From NCBI RefSeq assembly GCF_900070365.1, contig NZ_LN850107.1:3906001-3970000 (forward strand): a DNA stretch of 64,000 bases, in the 5' to 3' direction. Position numbers and translations under genes: made by a program. Source of the DNA: Alloactinosynnema sp. L-07 (lineage in GTDB: Bacteria > Actinomycetota > Actinomycetes > Mycobacteriales > Pseudonocardiaceae). Below are positions 25,743 through 35,828 of this stretch, in pieces. The stretch's first letter is position 1; each line of letters begins with the position of its first letter. The notes beneath the pieces were generated by a model. That model had not been told where the DNA came from and did no database searches. It saw only the letters and a program-made list of their open reading frames with translations.

Positions 25743-26339
25743 ATGGCCGAACGGGTTCGGCGCATCACGGGGGTGGAGGGCGTACCGGCGCGCGAGCCGG
25801 AGCCCGGGGAGTTGCTGCAGCGGGTGGCGCGCGGCGACGAGAAAGCCTTCGAGCGGCTGTACGACATCGTGTCCGCGCCGGTCTTCGGGCTGGTCCGGCG
25901 CGTGGTGCGGGATCCGGCGCAGTCGGAGGAGGTGACTCAGGAGGTGATGCTGGAACTGTGGCGCACCGCAGCGCGCTACGCACCGGAGAAGGGCAGCGCC
26001 ATGACCTGGGTCATGACCCTGGCGCACCGCCGCGCGGTCGACCGGGTGCGGTCGGCGCAGTCGGCGACCGACCGGGAGGACAAGGCCTACCGCCGCGAGA
26101 CGACGCGCCCGTTCGACGAGGTCGCCGAGCAGGTCAGCACCCGGCTCGAACACGAACAGGTCCGGCGCTGCCTGGCCTCCTTGACCGATCTGCAGCGCGA
26201 GTCCGTCGAACTGGCGTATTACCGAGGTATGACCTACCGCGAGGTGTCCGAGCTGCTCGACACCCCGCTGGGCACTGTCAAGACACGGCTTCGCGACGGT
26301 CTCATCCGGATGCGCGACTGTTTGGGGGTGGGACGATGA
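25743..26339 (+). CDS. sigK: ECF RNA polymerase sigma factor SigK
   Basis: Protein of 198 residues. Region 2 (FERLYDIVSAPVFGLVRRVVRD, EVTQEVMLELWRTAARY, WVMTLAHRRAVDRVR) and region 4 (LQRESVELAYYRGMTYREVSELL, PLGTVKTRLRDGLIRMR) are complete. The PLGTVKTRLRDGL block and pairing with an RskA-type gene place it in the SigK group. It is held inactive at the membrane by the next gene product. ATG 25743 is preferred; a GTG six bases upstream is possible. Confidence 0.9.
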   Translation: MAERVRRITGVEGVPAREPEPGELLQRVARGDEKAFERLYDIVSAPVFGLVRRVVRDPAQSEEVTQEVMLELWRTAARYAPEKGSAMTWVMTLAHRRAVDRVRSAQSATDREDKAYRRETTRPFDEVAEQVSTRLEHEQVRRCLASLTDLQRESVELAYYRGMTYREVSELLDTPLGTVKTRLRDGLIRMRDCLGVGR

Positions 26340-27067
26340 CCGCCGACATCCACGCGCTGACTGGCGCGTACGCGTTGGACGCGATCCCGGAGATCGAGCG
26401 GGCCGCCTTCGAGCGCCACCTCGCCGAGTGCGAGTCGTGCGTCCAGGAGGTGCGCGAGTTGCGAGCCACCGCGACCCGGCTGGGCGAAGCCGCCGCCGAG
26501 CAGCCCCCGCCCGCGCTCAAAGCCGCGGTGCTGGCCCGCATCGCCGAAGTGCGCCAGCAGTCCCCGCTCGACGAACTTGCCGCGCGGCGAAACCGGTCGC
26601 CTTGGCCCACCAGGCTCTTCGGCGCCGCGGCCGCGGTGCTGCTGGCGGTATCGGTCACGTTAGGCGTGCTGCTGGTGCAGACCCGCGGCGACGCCGACTC
26701 CGGTCGACAGCAGGTGGCCGCGATGTCCGCGCTGCTGGCCGCCGACGACGCCCGGATCGTCACCGGGGCGACGGCTCAGGGCCTCAGCGGCACGGTCGTG
26801 GTGTCCAGGAAGCAGGGGCAGATCATGCTGCTGGCCAACAACATCCCGGCCGCGCCCGCGGGCAAGACCTACCAGGTCTGGCTCATCGGCGACTCGCCCG
26901 CGCCCAAATCGATCGGCGTGTTCGAGCCGGATCAAAACGGTCGGGCGGCGTTAGTCGACGGGTCCGGCGTTCACGACGCGAAGGCCATCGGCGTGACGGT
27001 CGAGCCGGACGGTGGCTCGGACCAGCCGACCACGCCGCCGGTGATGGAGATGACTCTGCCGGTCTAG
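26336..27067 (+). CDS. rskA: Anti-sigma-K factor RskA
   Basis: Protein of 243 residues. The N-terminal anti-sigma domain has H28, C32 and C35 (FERHLAECESC, a zinc anti-sigma motif). One membrane segment lies at about 95-118, followed by the exported RskA domain (GKTYQVWLIGD, SIGVFEPDQNGRA, GVTVEPDGGSDQPTTPP). It binds SigK and releases it after regulated proteolysis. Its ATG overlaps the sigK stop (ATGA), and its 3' end overlaps the convergent lyase gene by 4 bases. Confidence 0.93.
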   Translation: MTADIHALTGAYALDAIPEIERAAFERHLAECESCVQEVRELRATATRLGEAAAEQPPPALKAAVLARIAEVRQQSPLDELAARRNRSPWPTRLFGAAAAVLLAVSVTLGVLLVQTRGDADSGRQQVAAMSALLAADDARIVTGATAQGLSGTVVVSRKQGQIMLLANNIPAAPAGKTYQVWLIGDSPAPKSIGVFEPDQNGRAALVDGSGVHDAKAIGVTVEPDGGSDQPTTPPVMEMTLPV

Positions 27068-28146
27068 CGCAATGCGGCGAGGACGTCGGCGATCAAGTCG
27101 GCGGCGTCCTCGCAGCCGCAGGAGAAGCGCAGGAGCCCTTCCGGCACCGGGTCGCCCCACTGGGCGCGGCGGTCGGCCGTGGAGTGCAGCCCGCCGAAGC
27201 TGGTGGCCGCGGCCACCAGCTTCGCCTTGGCCACGAACTCGTCGGCGGCCGCCGCGGACTCCAACTCGAAGGTGACCACCCCGCCGAAGCGGCGCATCTG
27301 GTGCTTCGCGATCGGGTGCGCCGGGTCGGCGGCGGCACCCGGCCACCGCAGTCCGCGCACCCGCGGGTGACCGCGCAACGCTTGGTAGAGCGCGGCGGCA
27401 TTGTCGGCCTGGCGACTCAGGCGCAGGTCGAGCGTGCCGAGCCCGCGGTGGGCCAGCCACACCTCGAACGGGCCGGGGACAGCCCCGCTCGCGGTGCGCT
27501 CGGCGCGCAGCCGGGTCGCCAGGTCGGGGTCGGCGGTGCTGATGTGGCCGAGGACGACGTCGCTGTGGCCGGACAGGGCCTTGGTGTCGCTGGCGAAGGT
27601 GATGTCCGCGCCGAGTTCCAGCGGGCGCTGGCCCAGCGGGGTCGCGGTGGTGTTGTCGACCGCCACCAGTGCGCCCGCCGCGTGCGCGAGCCGGGCCACC
27701 TCGGCGATGTCGCACACGTCGAGTCCCGGGTTCGACGGCGTCTCCACCAGCACGAGCCGGGCGCCTTCGACCAGCTCCGGGGTCCACTCGGCGCTGGTCG
27801 GGACCTCGCGGACGGTCAGGTTCAACGCGCCCAAGTGATCGCGGACGTAGGCGCGGGTGAGGTAGTAGCCGTCGGCGGGCAGCAAGACGGTGTCGCCCGC
27901 GCCCAAGATCGTGCGCAGCAGCGAACTGGTCGCGGCCATGCCCGAGGCGTAGACGACGCAGTGCCCGCCGTCGAGGTCGCCGATCGCGGACTCCAGGGCC
28001 TCCCATGTCGGGTTGGCCGCCCGGCCGTAGAAGTGCTCACCGCCGAGATGGAACTGGGTGGCCAGGACCGGCGGGGCGACCGTCGGCGAACCGGGCCGCT
28101 CGTCCCCCGCGCCCGCGTGCACGCAGCGCGTGCCGTCGCCGGTCAT
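27064..28146 (-). CDS. Cystathionine gamma-lyase/synthase family PLP enzyme
   Basis: Protein of 360 residues of the Cys/Met-metabolism PLP family. The PLP lysine is K189 in [31 protein letters not shown] and VDNTTATP are family motifs. It probably cleaves cystathionine to cysteine, though a gamma-synthase or methionine lyase role is possible. Third gene of plsC-gpsA-lyase, overlapping gpsA by 4 bases. With the cysteine dioxygenase about 1.6 kb away, it suggests a local cysteine-metabolism theme. Confidence 0.88.
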   Translation of the reverse strand: MTGDGTRCVHAGAGDERPGSPTVAPPVLATQFHLGGEHFYGRAANPTWEALESAIGDLDGGHCVVYASGMAATSSLLRTILGAGDTVLLPADGYYLTRAYVRDHLGALNLTVREVPTSAEWTPELVEGARLVLVETPSNPGLDVCDIAEVARLAHAAGALVAVDNTTATPLGQRPLELGADITFASDTKALSGHSDVVLGHISTADPDLATRLRAERTASGAVPGPFEVWLAHRGLGTLDLRLSRQADNAAALYQALRGHPRVRGLRWPGAAADPAHPIAKHQMRRFGGVVTFELESAAAADEFVAKAKLVAAATSFGGLHSTADRRAQWGDPVPEGLLRFSCGCEDAADLIADVLAALR

Positions 28147-29144
28147 CGCTCGGGCTTCGTCTTGCGGCCGATCAGCTCACCGGCCATCTCGCGGATGTCG
28201 AAGCCGTCGTGGCAGATCCGGTGCACCACCTCGGTGATCGGCATCTCCACGCCGTGCTTGGCCGCCAGCTCGCGGATCGACGAGCACGACTTGACGCCCT
28301 CGGCGACCTGCCCGTTGGTCGCCGCCTGTGCCTGGGCGACGGTCTCGCCGCGGCCGAGGCGGGCGCCGAAGGTCCGGTTGCGCGACAGGGGCGACGCGCA
28401 CGTCGCGCTCAGGTCGCCAAGACCGGCCAGGCCGGAGAAGGTCATCGGGTCCGCGCCGAGCGCGGCACCGAGGCGGGCGATCTCGGCCAGGCCGCGGGTC
28501 ATCAGCAGGCCCATGGTGCTCTCGCCGTAGCCGAGGCCCGCGGCCATGCCGCAGGACAGCGCGATGACGTTCTTGCAGGCACCGCCCAACTCGCAGCCGA
28601 TGACGTCGGTGATCGTGTACGGCCGGAAGTAGCCGGTGGTGCACGCCTCCTGGACCTCGACCGCGCGATCGTGGTCGGTACAGGCGATCACCGTGCCCGC
28701 GGGCTGTTCCTCGGCGACCTCGCGGGCCAGGTTCGGCCCGGACACCACGGCGATCTGGTCGGCCGGGAACGCGGTGACGTCGGCGATGACCTCGCTCATC
28801 CGCTTGAGCGTGCCCAGCTCGACGCCCTTGGCCAGGCTGACCAGGGTGGCCTCGCGGTCGAGCAGGCCCAGCCAGGAGGTCAGGTTGTGCCGCAGGCTCT
28901 GGCTGGGCACCGCGAGCACCACGATCCGCGCGCCGCCGAGCGCGACCGTCGGGTCCGAAGTGGACCGCAGGGTGTCTGGCAGGCGGATGCCGGGCAGGTA
29001 GGCGGCGTTCTCCCGGTCGGCCTCGATGGACTCGGCCAGGTCGCGGCGACGCGCCCACAGGGTCACGTCACGGCCGGTGTCGGCCATGACCTTGGCGAAG
29101 GTGGTGCCCCACGAGCCTGCGCCGAGCACGGTGATCTCGGTCAT
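28143..29144 (-). CDS. gpsA: NAD(P)H-dependent glycerol-3-phosphate dehydrogenase
   Basis: Protein of 333 residues that reduces dihydroxyacetone phosphate to sn-glycerol-3-phosphate for phospholipids. The dinucleotide-binding loop is [51 protein letters not shown] and GLGDLSATC are family hallmarks. It lies 3 bases after plsC in a shared lipid-synthesis unit. Confidence 0.96.
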   Translation of the reverse strand: MTEITVLGAGSWGTTFAKVMADTGRDVTLWARRRDLAESIEADRENAAYLPGIRLPDTLRSTSDPTVALGGARIVVLAVPSQSLRHNLTSWLGLLDREATLVSLAKGVELGTLKRMSEVIADVTAFPADQIAVVSGPNLAREVAEEQPAGTVIACTDHDRAVEVQEACTTGYFRPYTITDVIGCELGGACKNVIALSCGMAAGLGYGESTMGLLMTRGLAEIARLGAALGADPMTFSGLAGLGDLSATCASPLSRNRTFGARLGRGETVAQAQAATNGQVAEGVKSCSSIRELAAKHGVEMPITEVVHRICHDGFDIREMAGELIGRKTKPER

Positions 29145-29147
29145 CGG

Positions 29148-29870
29148 TCAGCCCGCGGTCTCGTCGCGCTTGGCTCCGGGCCGGAAGAACTCGGCTGGCG
29201 CCTGCTCACCGCGGATGTCCGCGAGCAGGTCGCGGACCTCGACCATCAGCAGGTCGGTGACCTCGCGCAGGAGCTGGTTGGTGATCGGCTTGCCGCGGTG
29301 AGCCGACAGGTCGACCGGGTCGCCAAGGACCGTGGTGACCGTCTTGCGCGGCAGCGGGTGGAACTTCTTGGTGTAGCCGTCCCAGATGCCGTTGGTGCCC
29401 CAGCGCGCGGCCGGGATGATCGGCACGTCGTTCTCCAGGGCCAGCCGCGCGACCCCGGTCCTGGCGCGCATCGGCCAGCCGGTCGGGTCCTTGCTGATGG
29501 TGCCCTCTGGGTAGATCACCACGACCTTTCCCTCCTGCAGGGCCTGGTGGGCCGCGCGCAGGCTGTCCCTGGCCTCGGCCGACCCGCGGTAGACCGGGAT
29601 GCCGCCGGACCCGGCGAGCATCTTGCCGAAGACGGGCACTTTGAACAGGCTGTCCTTGGCCATGAACCGGGGAACCCGCTTGTTGCGGTGCACGAAGACG
29701 GCGTCGTTGGGCGGGTCGAGGTGCGAGACGTGGTTCATCACCAGCAGGGCGCCACCGGTTCGCGGCAGCTTCTCGCCGCCGACGTAGACGCGCTTGCCCA
29801 ACCAGCTCATCGGGTAGAACACCGACGCCGCCACGCCGACCCAGAACCCGCCCTTCTCGCGCTTGCCCAA
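29148..29870 (-). CDS. plsC: 1-acyl-sn-glycerol-3-phosphate acyltransferase
   Basis: Protein of 240 residues that makes phosphatidic acid from lysophosphatidic acid. The catalytic HX4D motif is H47 to D52 in NHVSHLDPPND, and the substrate motif is YPEGTIS. The start is a TTG at 29870 supported by GGAGG eight bases upstream. First gene of plsC-gpsA-lyase, divergent from cofC. Confidence 0.92.
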   Translation of the reverse strand: MGKREKGGFWVGVAASVFYPMSWLGKRVYVGGEKLPRTGGALLVMNHVSHLDPPNDAVFVHRNKRVPRFMAKDSLFKVPVFGKMLAGSGGIPVYRGSAEARDSLRAAHQALQEGKVVVIYPEGTISKDPTGWPMRARTGVARLALENDVPIIPAARWGTNGIWDGYTKKFHPLPRKTVTTVLGDPVDLSAHRGKPITNQLLREVTDLLMVEVRDLLADIRGEQAPAEFFRPGAKRDETAG

Positions 29871-29992
29871 CTTCTCGTCCTCCTCGTCACCGGCGCACCG
29901 GCACAGACCTGCTGTGACAGGTGAGTCTCCCTGGCCACCCCACCGCCGGTCCAGACGGGGTGGGCTGGACCACGGCCGGCAGGATCGGTGCC

Positions 29993-30622
29993 GTGGTGGA
30001 CTTGGTGATCCCGGTCAAACATCTCGACCGGGCGAAGTCGCGGCTGCGCGGCGCGGTGCCCGGCGGGGCGGCGGCGCATCGCGACCTGGTGCTCGCCCTG
30101 CTGGTGGATACTCTGACCGCCGCGACGGCCGCGTCGGGCGTGCGCCGAGTGCTGGTGGTGTGCGAGGACGAACGGGTGAGCGCCGCGGTGCGCGCGACCG
30201 GGGCGGAGTGCGTCGACGAGCGTGGGCTGCCTGGGCTGAACGCGGCCCTGCGGTTCGGTGCGGACCGGCTGCGGGCCGAGGACACGGGCGCCGCGGTGGG
30301 CGCGCTACAAGCCGATCTTCCCGCGCTGCGGCCCGCTGAGTTGGCCGCCGCGGTGGCCGAGGCCGACGGCAGGCGCGCGTTCGCCGCCGACCGCGACGGC
30401 ACGGGAACGACGCTGCTGATCGCCGCGCCGGGCACCGCGCTCGACCCGCGGTTCGGCCCCGGATCGGCGCTGGCGCACGCGCGGGACGCGGTTCGGATCG
30501 GTATGTCATCGGACACTTTGCGCTGCGACGTCGACACGGCGGGCGACCTCGCCGAGGCGCTGACGCTGGGCGTCGGCGCCCGCACCGCGCAGATCGTCGA
30601 CGGCGTCCGCCGGGTCTGCTGA
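29993..30622 (+). CDS. cofC: 2-phospho-L-lactate / phosphoenolpyruvate guanylyltransferase (F420 synthesis)
   Basis: Protein of 209 residues (GTG start, VVDLVIPVKHLDRAKSRL). CofC/FbiD attaches GMP to phosphoenolpyruvate or phospholactate in coenzyme F420 synthesis. Motifs: the N-terminal PVKHLDRAKSRL, VCEDERV, GLNAALRFGADRL, QADLPALRPAEL and RDGTGTTLL. In mycobacteria fbiD likewise sits beside ppk1. The start was chosen by homology; upstream GTGs would add a non-conserved leader. Confidence 0.9.
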   Translation: MVDLVIPVKHLDRAKSRLRGAVPGGAAAHRDLVLALLVDTLTAATAASGVRRVLVVCEDERVSAAVRATGAECVDERGLPGLNAALRFGADRLRAEDTGAAVGALQADLPALRPAELAAAVAEADGRRAFAADRDGTGTTLLIAAPGTALDPRFGPGSALAHARDAVRIGMSSDTLRCDVDTAGDLAEALTLGVGARTAQIVDGVRRVC

Positions 30623-30688
30623 GAATTAACCGAGAGGTTGGAGCCCGCGATGGGCCTTTCCCACGTTCTTACTGAACAATAAGGCGCT

Positions 30689-32848
30689 GTGAGCACCGAG
30701 AGCACTGAGGAAGCGATCTTCGAGGGTCAGTCGAACGAGCCGCGCGGAGTCCCGTCGGCCCCACCCGCGGTCACCCCCGCGGCGGCGAACACCGACCTTC
30801 CCGACGACCGCTACCTCAACCGCGAGCTGTCCTGGCTCGACTTCAACGCGCGCGTGCTCGCCCTTGCCGAGGACTCGTCGCAGCCGCTGCTGGAGCGGGC
30901 GAAGTTCCTGGCGATCTTCGCCGGGAACCTCGACGAGTTCTATATGGTGCGCGTCGCCGGGCTCAAACGCCGCAACGAGACCGGCCTCTCGGTCCGCAGC
31001 GCCGACGGGCTCACCCCGCGCGAGCAGCTGGCCTACATCGCCAAGCGCAACCAGGAGTTGGTCGAGCAGCACTCCCGCGCGTTCGAGGACCGGGTGCGCC
31101 CGGCGCTGGCCGAGCGCGGCATCAAGATCGCGGGCTGGACCGAGATCACCGAGGACGACCGCAAGCGGCTGTCGACGTACTTCCGCGAGCAGGTGTTCCC
31201 GGTGCTGACACCGCTGGCGGTCGACCCCGCGCACCCGTTCCCGTACATCTCCGGCCTTTCACTCAACCTCGCGGTGACGGTGCGCGACCCCGAGGGCGGC
31301 ACGGAACGGTTCGCGCGCGTCAAGGTGCCCGACAATGTGCCGCGCCTGGTGCCCATCGACCGCAGCGCCGACGAGCAGGTGGCGATCTTCCTGCTGCTGG
31401 AGGACTTGATCGCCGCGCACCTGACGATGCTGTTCGCGGGCATGGACGTCACCGAGGTGCACGCCTTCCGGGTCACCCGCAACGCCGACCTCGAAGTCGA
31501 GGAGGACCGCGACGAGGACCTGCTGCAGGCGCTGGAGCGGGAGCTGGCGCAGCGCCGGTTCGGCCCGTCGGTGCGCCTGGAGGTCGCCGACGACATGAGC
31601 GAGCACATGCTCGAACTGCTGCTGCGCGAGATGGAGGTGAACCCCTACGACGTCGTCGTCGTGCAGGGGATGCTCGATCTGTCGTGCCTGTGGCAGCTCT
31701 ACAAGGTCGACCGCAAGGAACTCAAGGACCCGGTGTTCGTGCCCGCCACGCACCCGGCCTTCGGCGAGCGGGAGACGCCCAAGAGCATCTTCGCCACGCT
31801 GCGCGAGGGCGACGTGCTGGTGCACCACCCGTACGACTCGTTCTCCACCAGCGTGCAGCGCTTCGTCGAGCAGGCGGCCAGCGACCCGTATGTGCTGGCG
31901 ATCAAGCAGACCCTCTACCGAACCTCGGGCGACTCCCCGATCGTCGACGCGCTGATCGACGCGGCGGAGGCGGGCAAGCAGGTCGTGGCGCTGGTCGAGC
32001 TGAAGGCCCGGTTCGACGAGCAGGCCAACATCAAGTGGGCGCGCGCGCTGGAGAAGGCGGGCGTGCACGTGGTGTACGGGCTCGTCGGCCTCAAGACCCA
32101 CTGCAAGACGTCGCTGGTGGTGCGGCAGGAGGGCTCGACCATCCGCCGCTACTGCCACATCGGCACCGGCAACTACAACCCGAAGACGGCCCGGCTCTAC
32201 GAGGACGTGGGCCTGCTGACCGCCGAGCCCTCGATCGGCGCCGACCTCACGGACTTGTTCAACGTCCTCACCGGCTACGCGCGCCAGGACACCTACCGCA
32301 GCCTCCTGGTCGCCCCCTACGGCGTGCGGCGGGGAATCGTGGAGCGGGTCAACGACGAGATCGAACACCAGCGCGCGGGCAGGCCTGCCGGTATCAAGGT
32401 GAAGCTCAACTCCCTGGTGGACGAACAGGTCATCGACTCGCTGTACCGCGCTTCCCAGGCCGGCGTGCCCGTCGACGTCGTGGTGCGCGGGATCTGCGCG
32501 CTCAAGCCGGGCATCCCAGGCCTCAGCGAGAACATCCGCGTCCGCTCGATCCTGGGGCGTTTCCTGGAACACTCCAGGGTGTTCGTGTTCACCGGCTCCC
32601 AGGAGCACTGGATCGGCAGCGCGGACATGATGCACCGCAACCTCGACCGCCGCGTCGAGGTCCAGGTCCGGGTCACCGACCCCCGCCTCACCGCGCAGCT
32701 GGACGACATGTTCGCCTCGGCGCTCGACCCGGCCACCCGGTGCTGGGAGCTGGCCGCCAACGGCGACTGGCAGCCGTCCCCGGTCGGCACCGACTCGGTC
32801 CGCGACCACCAGACCGAACTCCTCAAACGCCACCGCGCCCTGGCATAG
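30689..32848 (+). CDS. ppk1: Polyphosphate kinase 1
   Basis: Protein of 719 residues that reversibly makes polyphosphate from ATP. The N-domain begins [19 protein letters not shown]; the phosphohistidine region is [11 protein letters not shown] and [21 protein letters not shown]; the C-domain contains [14 protein letters not shown]. Length and motifs are complete. The GTG start at 30689 follows a 66-base gap after cofC. mutT1 follows after 7 bases, as in mycobacteria. Confidence 0.97.
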   Translation: MSTESTEEAIFEGQSNEPRGVPSAPPAVTPAAANTDLPDDRYLNRELSWLDFNARVLALAEDSSQPLLERAKFLAIFAGNLDEFYMVRVAGLKRRNETGLSVRSADGLTPREQLAYIAKRNQELVEQHSRAFEDRVRPALAERGIKIAGWTEITEDDRKRLSTYFREQVFPVLTPLAVDPAHPFPYISGLSLNLAVTVRDPEGGTERFARVKVPDNVPRLVPIDRSADEQVAIFLLLEDLIAAHLTMLFAGMDVTEVHAFRVTRNADLEVEEDRDEDLLQALERELAQRRFGPSVRLEVADDMSEHMLELLLREMEVNPYDVVVVQGMLDLSCLWQLYKVDRKELKDPVFVPATHPAFGERETPKSIFATLREGDVLVHHPYDSFSTSVQRFVEQAASDPYVLAIKQTLYRTSGDSPIVDALIDAAEAGKQVVALVELKARFDEQANIKWARALEKAGVHVVYGLVGLKTHCKTSLVVRQEGSTIRRYCHIGTGNYNPKTARLYEDVGLLTAEPSIGADLTDLFNVLTGYARQDTYRSLLVAPYGVRRGIVERVNDEIEHQRAGRPAGIKVKLNSLVDEQVIDSLYRASQAGVPVDVVVRGICALKPGIPGLSENIRVRSILGRFLEHSRVFVFTGSQEHWIGSADMMHRNLDRRVEVQVRVTDPRLTAQLDDMFASALDPATRCWELAANGDWQPSPVGTDSVRDHQTELLKRHRALA

Positions 32849-32855
32849 CCCCGCG

Positions 32856-33722
32856 ATGACGGTCATCAGCGCGGCGGGCGCGGTGCTCTGGCGACAGACG
32901 AACTCGATCGAGATCGCGGTCGTCCACCGCCCGCGCTATGACGACTGGACCCTCCCGAAGGGCAAACTCGACAAGGGCGAGTCCATATATATAGCGGCCG
33001 TCCGCGAGGTTCTGGAGGAGACGGGCTACCAGGCCGTCCTGAGCCGCTACCTACGTCAGGTGGCATACGAAGTCCAGGGCGCGGCCAAGACGGTCGACTA
33101 CTTCGCCGCTGAGGCCGTGGCGGGCTCGTTCGTTCCTAATGAGGAAGTGGACGAGCTGCGGTGGCTGGCTCCTTCCGCGGCCGCTCCGCTGTTGACGCAC
33201 GACCATGACCGGGCGGTGCTCGCATCGTTTCTTGAGTACCCCGTGACGACCACTCTGCTGTTGGTGCGGCACGCGCACGCGGGCAACAAGGCCGAGTGGG
33301 ATGGTCCGGACGACGAACGGCCGTTGTCTCCGCAGGGGTTGGCTCAGCGTGCTGTGCTTGACGAGTTGCTGCCGTTGTTCGGGCCGACTCAGGTGCACGC
33401 CACTCCTAAGGTGCGGTGCTTCGAGACGGTGGCGCCGTTGGCTGATCGGCTGGGGGTGGCGATCGTTCCGGAGCCGGTGATGTCGGAGGCTAGTCATCAG
33501 GGGTATCCGGCTTGCGCTGTGACTCGGTTGTTGGAGATCGCTGCTTTGGGTGCTCCGGCGGTGGTGTGTAGTCAGGGTGGGGTGATACCGGACGTGGTTG
33601 AGCATTTGGGGAAGGAGTCCGGTATGGAGTTGGGTCTCGTTTCGAGTCGGAAGGGGAGTGTGTGGGTGCTCTCTTTCTTGGCTGGTGTGTTGGTGTCTGC
33701 GCACTACATTGACCGGCGCTGA
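32856..33722 (+). CDS. mutT1: MutT1-type Nudix hydrolase fused to a histidine phosphatase domain
   Basis: Protein of 288 residues. An N-terminal Nudix domain has the box GKLDKGESIYIAAVREVLEETG, and a C-terminal histidine phosphatase domain has LLVRHAHAGNK. Mycobacterial MutT1 of this architecture removes oxidised guanine nucleotides and diadenosine polyphosphates. Two oddities. The Nudix-box codons for IYI are ATA TAT ATA, giving an ATATATATA tract. From about 33200 onward the gene switches to G/T-ending codons (many GGT, GTG, TTG, GCT), unlike its C-ending first third. It ends just before the first giant hairpin region. Confidence 0.93.
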   Translation: MTVISAAGAVLWRQTNSIEIAVVHRPRYDDWTLPKGKLDKGESIYIAAVREVLEETGYQAVLSRYLRQVAYEVQGAAKTVDYFAAEAVAGSFVPNEEVDELRWLAPSAAAPLLTHDHDRAVLASFLEYPVTTTLLLVRHAHAGNKAEWDGPDDERPLSPQGLAQRAVLDELLPLFGPTQVHATPKVRCFETVAPLADRLGVAIVPEPVMSEASHQGYPACAVTRLLEIAALGAPAVVCSQGGVIPDVVEHLGKESGMELGLVSSRKGSVWVLSFLAGVLVSAHYIDRR

Positions 33723-33787
33723 GCTCGTTCGTTCTTCGGGGCTGGGTCGGCACCAGGGGAAATGCAGGGACCTACGGTCCTAAAGAA

Positions 33788-33876
33788 GCGCAGGGTTGGA
33801 GCTCGGGCGGTTGAGCCGCGCCGTTGCGTTGCTCTGGACTTACTTAGGGACAGCAAGCAAAGCCGCAGCCCTGCGC
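33788..33876. repeat. Imperfect hairpin upstream of the large palindrome
   Basis: GCGCAGGG (33788-33795) pairs with CCCTGCGC (33869-33876). Inside, TTGCGTTGCT pairs with AGCAAGCAA with one bulge. It lies in the 472-base gap between mutT1 and hupB, which holds no credible gene. Confidence 0.5.
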
Positions 33877-33884
33877 GTGAGCAG

Positions 33885-34035
33885 CATCGGGTGGAGCTGG
33901 GCGATCCGGCTTTGTCTGGGGGGACGACGGCCCTAAGCTGCCTGGCGTGTGGGGTGCCCTATCCGCCACGCTTGTTCCCCACAGGGCCGTCGTAGGGGCC
34001 CCAGGCAAAGCCGGATCGCCCAGCTCCACCCGATG
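33885..34035. repeat. Large intergenic palindrome A (about 50-base arms)
   Basis: Arm 33885-33934 is complementary to 33983-34035 over about 47 positions, with one G-U pair and one asymmetric bulge; the loop is 48 bases. The right arm carries TAGGGG directly before CCCC, mostly unpaired against the left arm. Inside the loop GTGGGG and CCCCAC can form a second stem next to the right arm. The same plan, with different stem sequence, recurs at 51488-51627. It could be a structured RNA, a palindromic mobile relic, or a site for a DNA-binding or recombination protein. Confidence 0.85.
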
Positions 34036-34119
34036 GTGCGGACCCAACCAGCCGAGGCCCAGACCCGAACGGCACGCCCGCAAGCACAGCACCAGAAGCG
34101 CCCAAAGACCCTGAACACA

Positions 34120-34160
34120 CGCGAGAGCCCCGCACGGGAGAAGCGTGCGGGGCTCTCGCG
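34120..34160 (-). terminator. Hairpin terminator of hupB
   Basis: Perfect 16-base arms (34120-34135 and 34145-34160) with a 9-base loop, 34 bases downstream of the hupB stop. Confidence 0.85.
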
Positions 34161-34194
34161 ACTATGCTGGCACGCCAAAAGAGGCGGGCCGGTC

Positions 34195-34965
34195 TTACTT
34201 CTTGACTGCCTTCTTCGGTGCCGGTGCCTTGGCCGTCGCCTTGGGGGTGGCGGGCTTGGCGGCGGTGGCGGTCTTCTTGGTGGCGGTGGCCTTGGCCGCG
34301 GCGGGCTTCTTCGCTGCCGTGGTCTTGGCCGCGGCGGGCTTGGCTGCCGCGGTCTTCGCCGCCGCGGCGGGCTTGGCCGCGGTGGCCTTGGCCGCCGTGG
34401 TCTTCGCCGCCGTGGTGCGGGTCGTCGCGGGCTTGGCCGCAGCGGCCCTGGTGGTGGTCGCGCGCGTGGTGGTCGCCTTGGGCGCCGCCGTGGTGGCGGG
34501 CTTCGCCGCCGCCGCGCGGGTACGGGTGGTCGTGCCGCGGGCCGCGGTCGACCGTGCCGTGGTGGTGCCCGCCGCCGCGCGCGTGGTGCGCGTCGCGGTG
34601 GTGGCGCGCGTCGCCGTGGTGCGCGTCGCGGTGGCGCGGGCGGCCGGGGCGGCCGCCGCCGGACGGGTCGCCGCCACCTTCGGCAGCTTCTTCGTCCCGC
34701 TCACGACCTCCTTGAACATCGTGCCCGCGCGGAACGCGGGAACGTTGGTCTTCTTCACCTTGACGGTCTCACCGGTGCGCGGGTTGCGCGCGGTACGGGC
34801 AGCGCGGGCGCGCTTCTCGAACACTCCGAACCCGGTGATGTTGACCTTCTCGCCCTTGTTGACCGTGCGAACGATCACGTCGACCAGACCGTCGACCGCA
34901 GCGCCTGCGGCCTTCTTGTCGCCAAGACGCTCGGTCAACGCCTCGATGAGTTGGGCCTTGTTCAC
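34195..34965 (-). CDS. hupB: HU family nucleoid protein with long Ala/Lys/Thr tail
   Basis: Protein of 256 residues. Residues 1-90 are a standard HU domain ([57 protein letters not shown]). The remainder is a low-complexity A/T/K/R/P tail of about 160 residues with PAKKA-like units, similar to but longer than mycobacterial HupB. It compacts DNA and may be acetylated on the tail lysines. The GTG start at 34965 has GGAGG eight bases upstream. Confidence 0.95.
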   Translation of the reverse strand: MNKAQLIEALTERLGDKKAAGAAVDGLVDVIVRTVNKGEKVNITGFGVFEKRARAARTARNPRTGETVKVKKTNVPAFRAGTMFKEVVSGTKKLPKVAATRPAAAAPAARATATRTTATRATTATRTTRAAAGTTTARSTAARGTTTRTRAAAAKPATTAAPKATTTRATTTRAAAAKPATTRTTAAKTTAAKATAAKPAAAAKTAAAKPAAAKTTAAKKPAAAKATATKKTATAAKPATPKATAKAPAPKKAVKK

Positions 34966-35213
34966 CCTTCAGTCCTCCGTAAGAGACCACACTGCCGTTA
35001 ACGGCCCAATTCGGCCGACTTCTGGACACCGTATGCCTATAGGCGCGTAATTTCCACGCGACGCGCCCGATTTTTCCTTGCATCGTGCGATGTTCGGCCC
35101 TTCAGGGGGTCGATTCGCCGAAAATCGGGTGCGTCGCGCGGTCGGCAGCGGTGGATTGTGGTCTCGCGGATCCCCTTCCGGATAGCCCGCAGCGGAAGGG
35201 AATCGGGGGGCGG

Positions 35214-35816
35214 TCAGCCCGCCGCGATGGGCGTCGTCACCGGCTTCCACTTGGGCCTGGCCTGCTCGAACTCGGTCACAGTGGCCTCGTGGCGCAGGGT
35301 CAGGGCGATGTCGTCGAGCCCTTCGAGCAGCCGCCAGCGGGTGTAGTCGTCGACGAAGAAGGGGGCGGTGAAGTCCTTTGCGCGGACGGTCTTCTCCCGA
35401 AGGTCCACCGTGACCTCCGTCCCAGGCTCGTTCTCCAGCAGCTTCCACAACAACTCGATATCGGACTGCTCGCACTGGGCGGCCACCAGGCCCGCCTTGC
35501 CCGCGTTGCCCCGGAAGATGTCGGCGAACCGGGCGGAGATGACGACCCGGAACCCGTAGTCCGACAGCGCCCAGACCGCGTGCTCACGCGAGGACCCGGT
35601 GCCGAAGTCCGGCCCGGCGACCAGCACGCTGCCCGCGCGGAAGGGCTCCTGGTTGAGCACGAACTGCTCGTCGGCCCGCCAGGCCGCGAACAGACCGTCC
35701 TCGAACCCGGTGCGGGTCACGCGCTTGAGGTAGACGGCCGGGATGATCTGGTCGGTGTCCACGTTGGACCGGCGCAGCGGCACCCCGACCCCGGTGTGAG
35801 TGGTGAACGGCTCCAT
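35214..35816 (-). CDS. leuD: 3-isopropylmalate dehydratase small subunit
   Basis: Protein of 200 residues. With LeuC it interconverts 2- and 3-isopropylmalate in leucine synthesis. Motifs: [17 protein letters not shown] at the N-terminus and [17 protein letters not shown]. The length is normal. It lies 12 bases downstream of leuC. Confidence 0.97.
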   Translation of the reverse strand: MEPFTTHTGVGVPLRRSNVDTDQIIPAVYLKRVTRTGFEDGLFAAWRADEQFVLNQEPFRAGSVLVAGPDFGTGSSREHAVWALSDYGFRVVISARFADIFRGNAGKAGLVAAQCEQSDIELLWKLLENEPGTEVTVDLREKTVRAKDFTAPFFVDDYTRWRLLEGLDDIALTLRHEATVTEFEQARPKWKPVTTPIAAG

Positions 35817-35828
35817 TTTTCCATCGCC

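Noticed and set aside
34195-34715. Strong short-period repeats in the hupB region
   Set aside because: They encode the low-complexity Ala/Lys/Thr tail of an HU protein, which is normal for actinobacteria.
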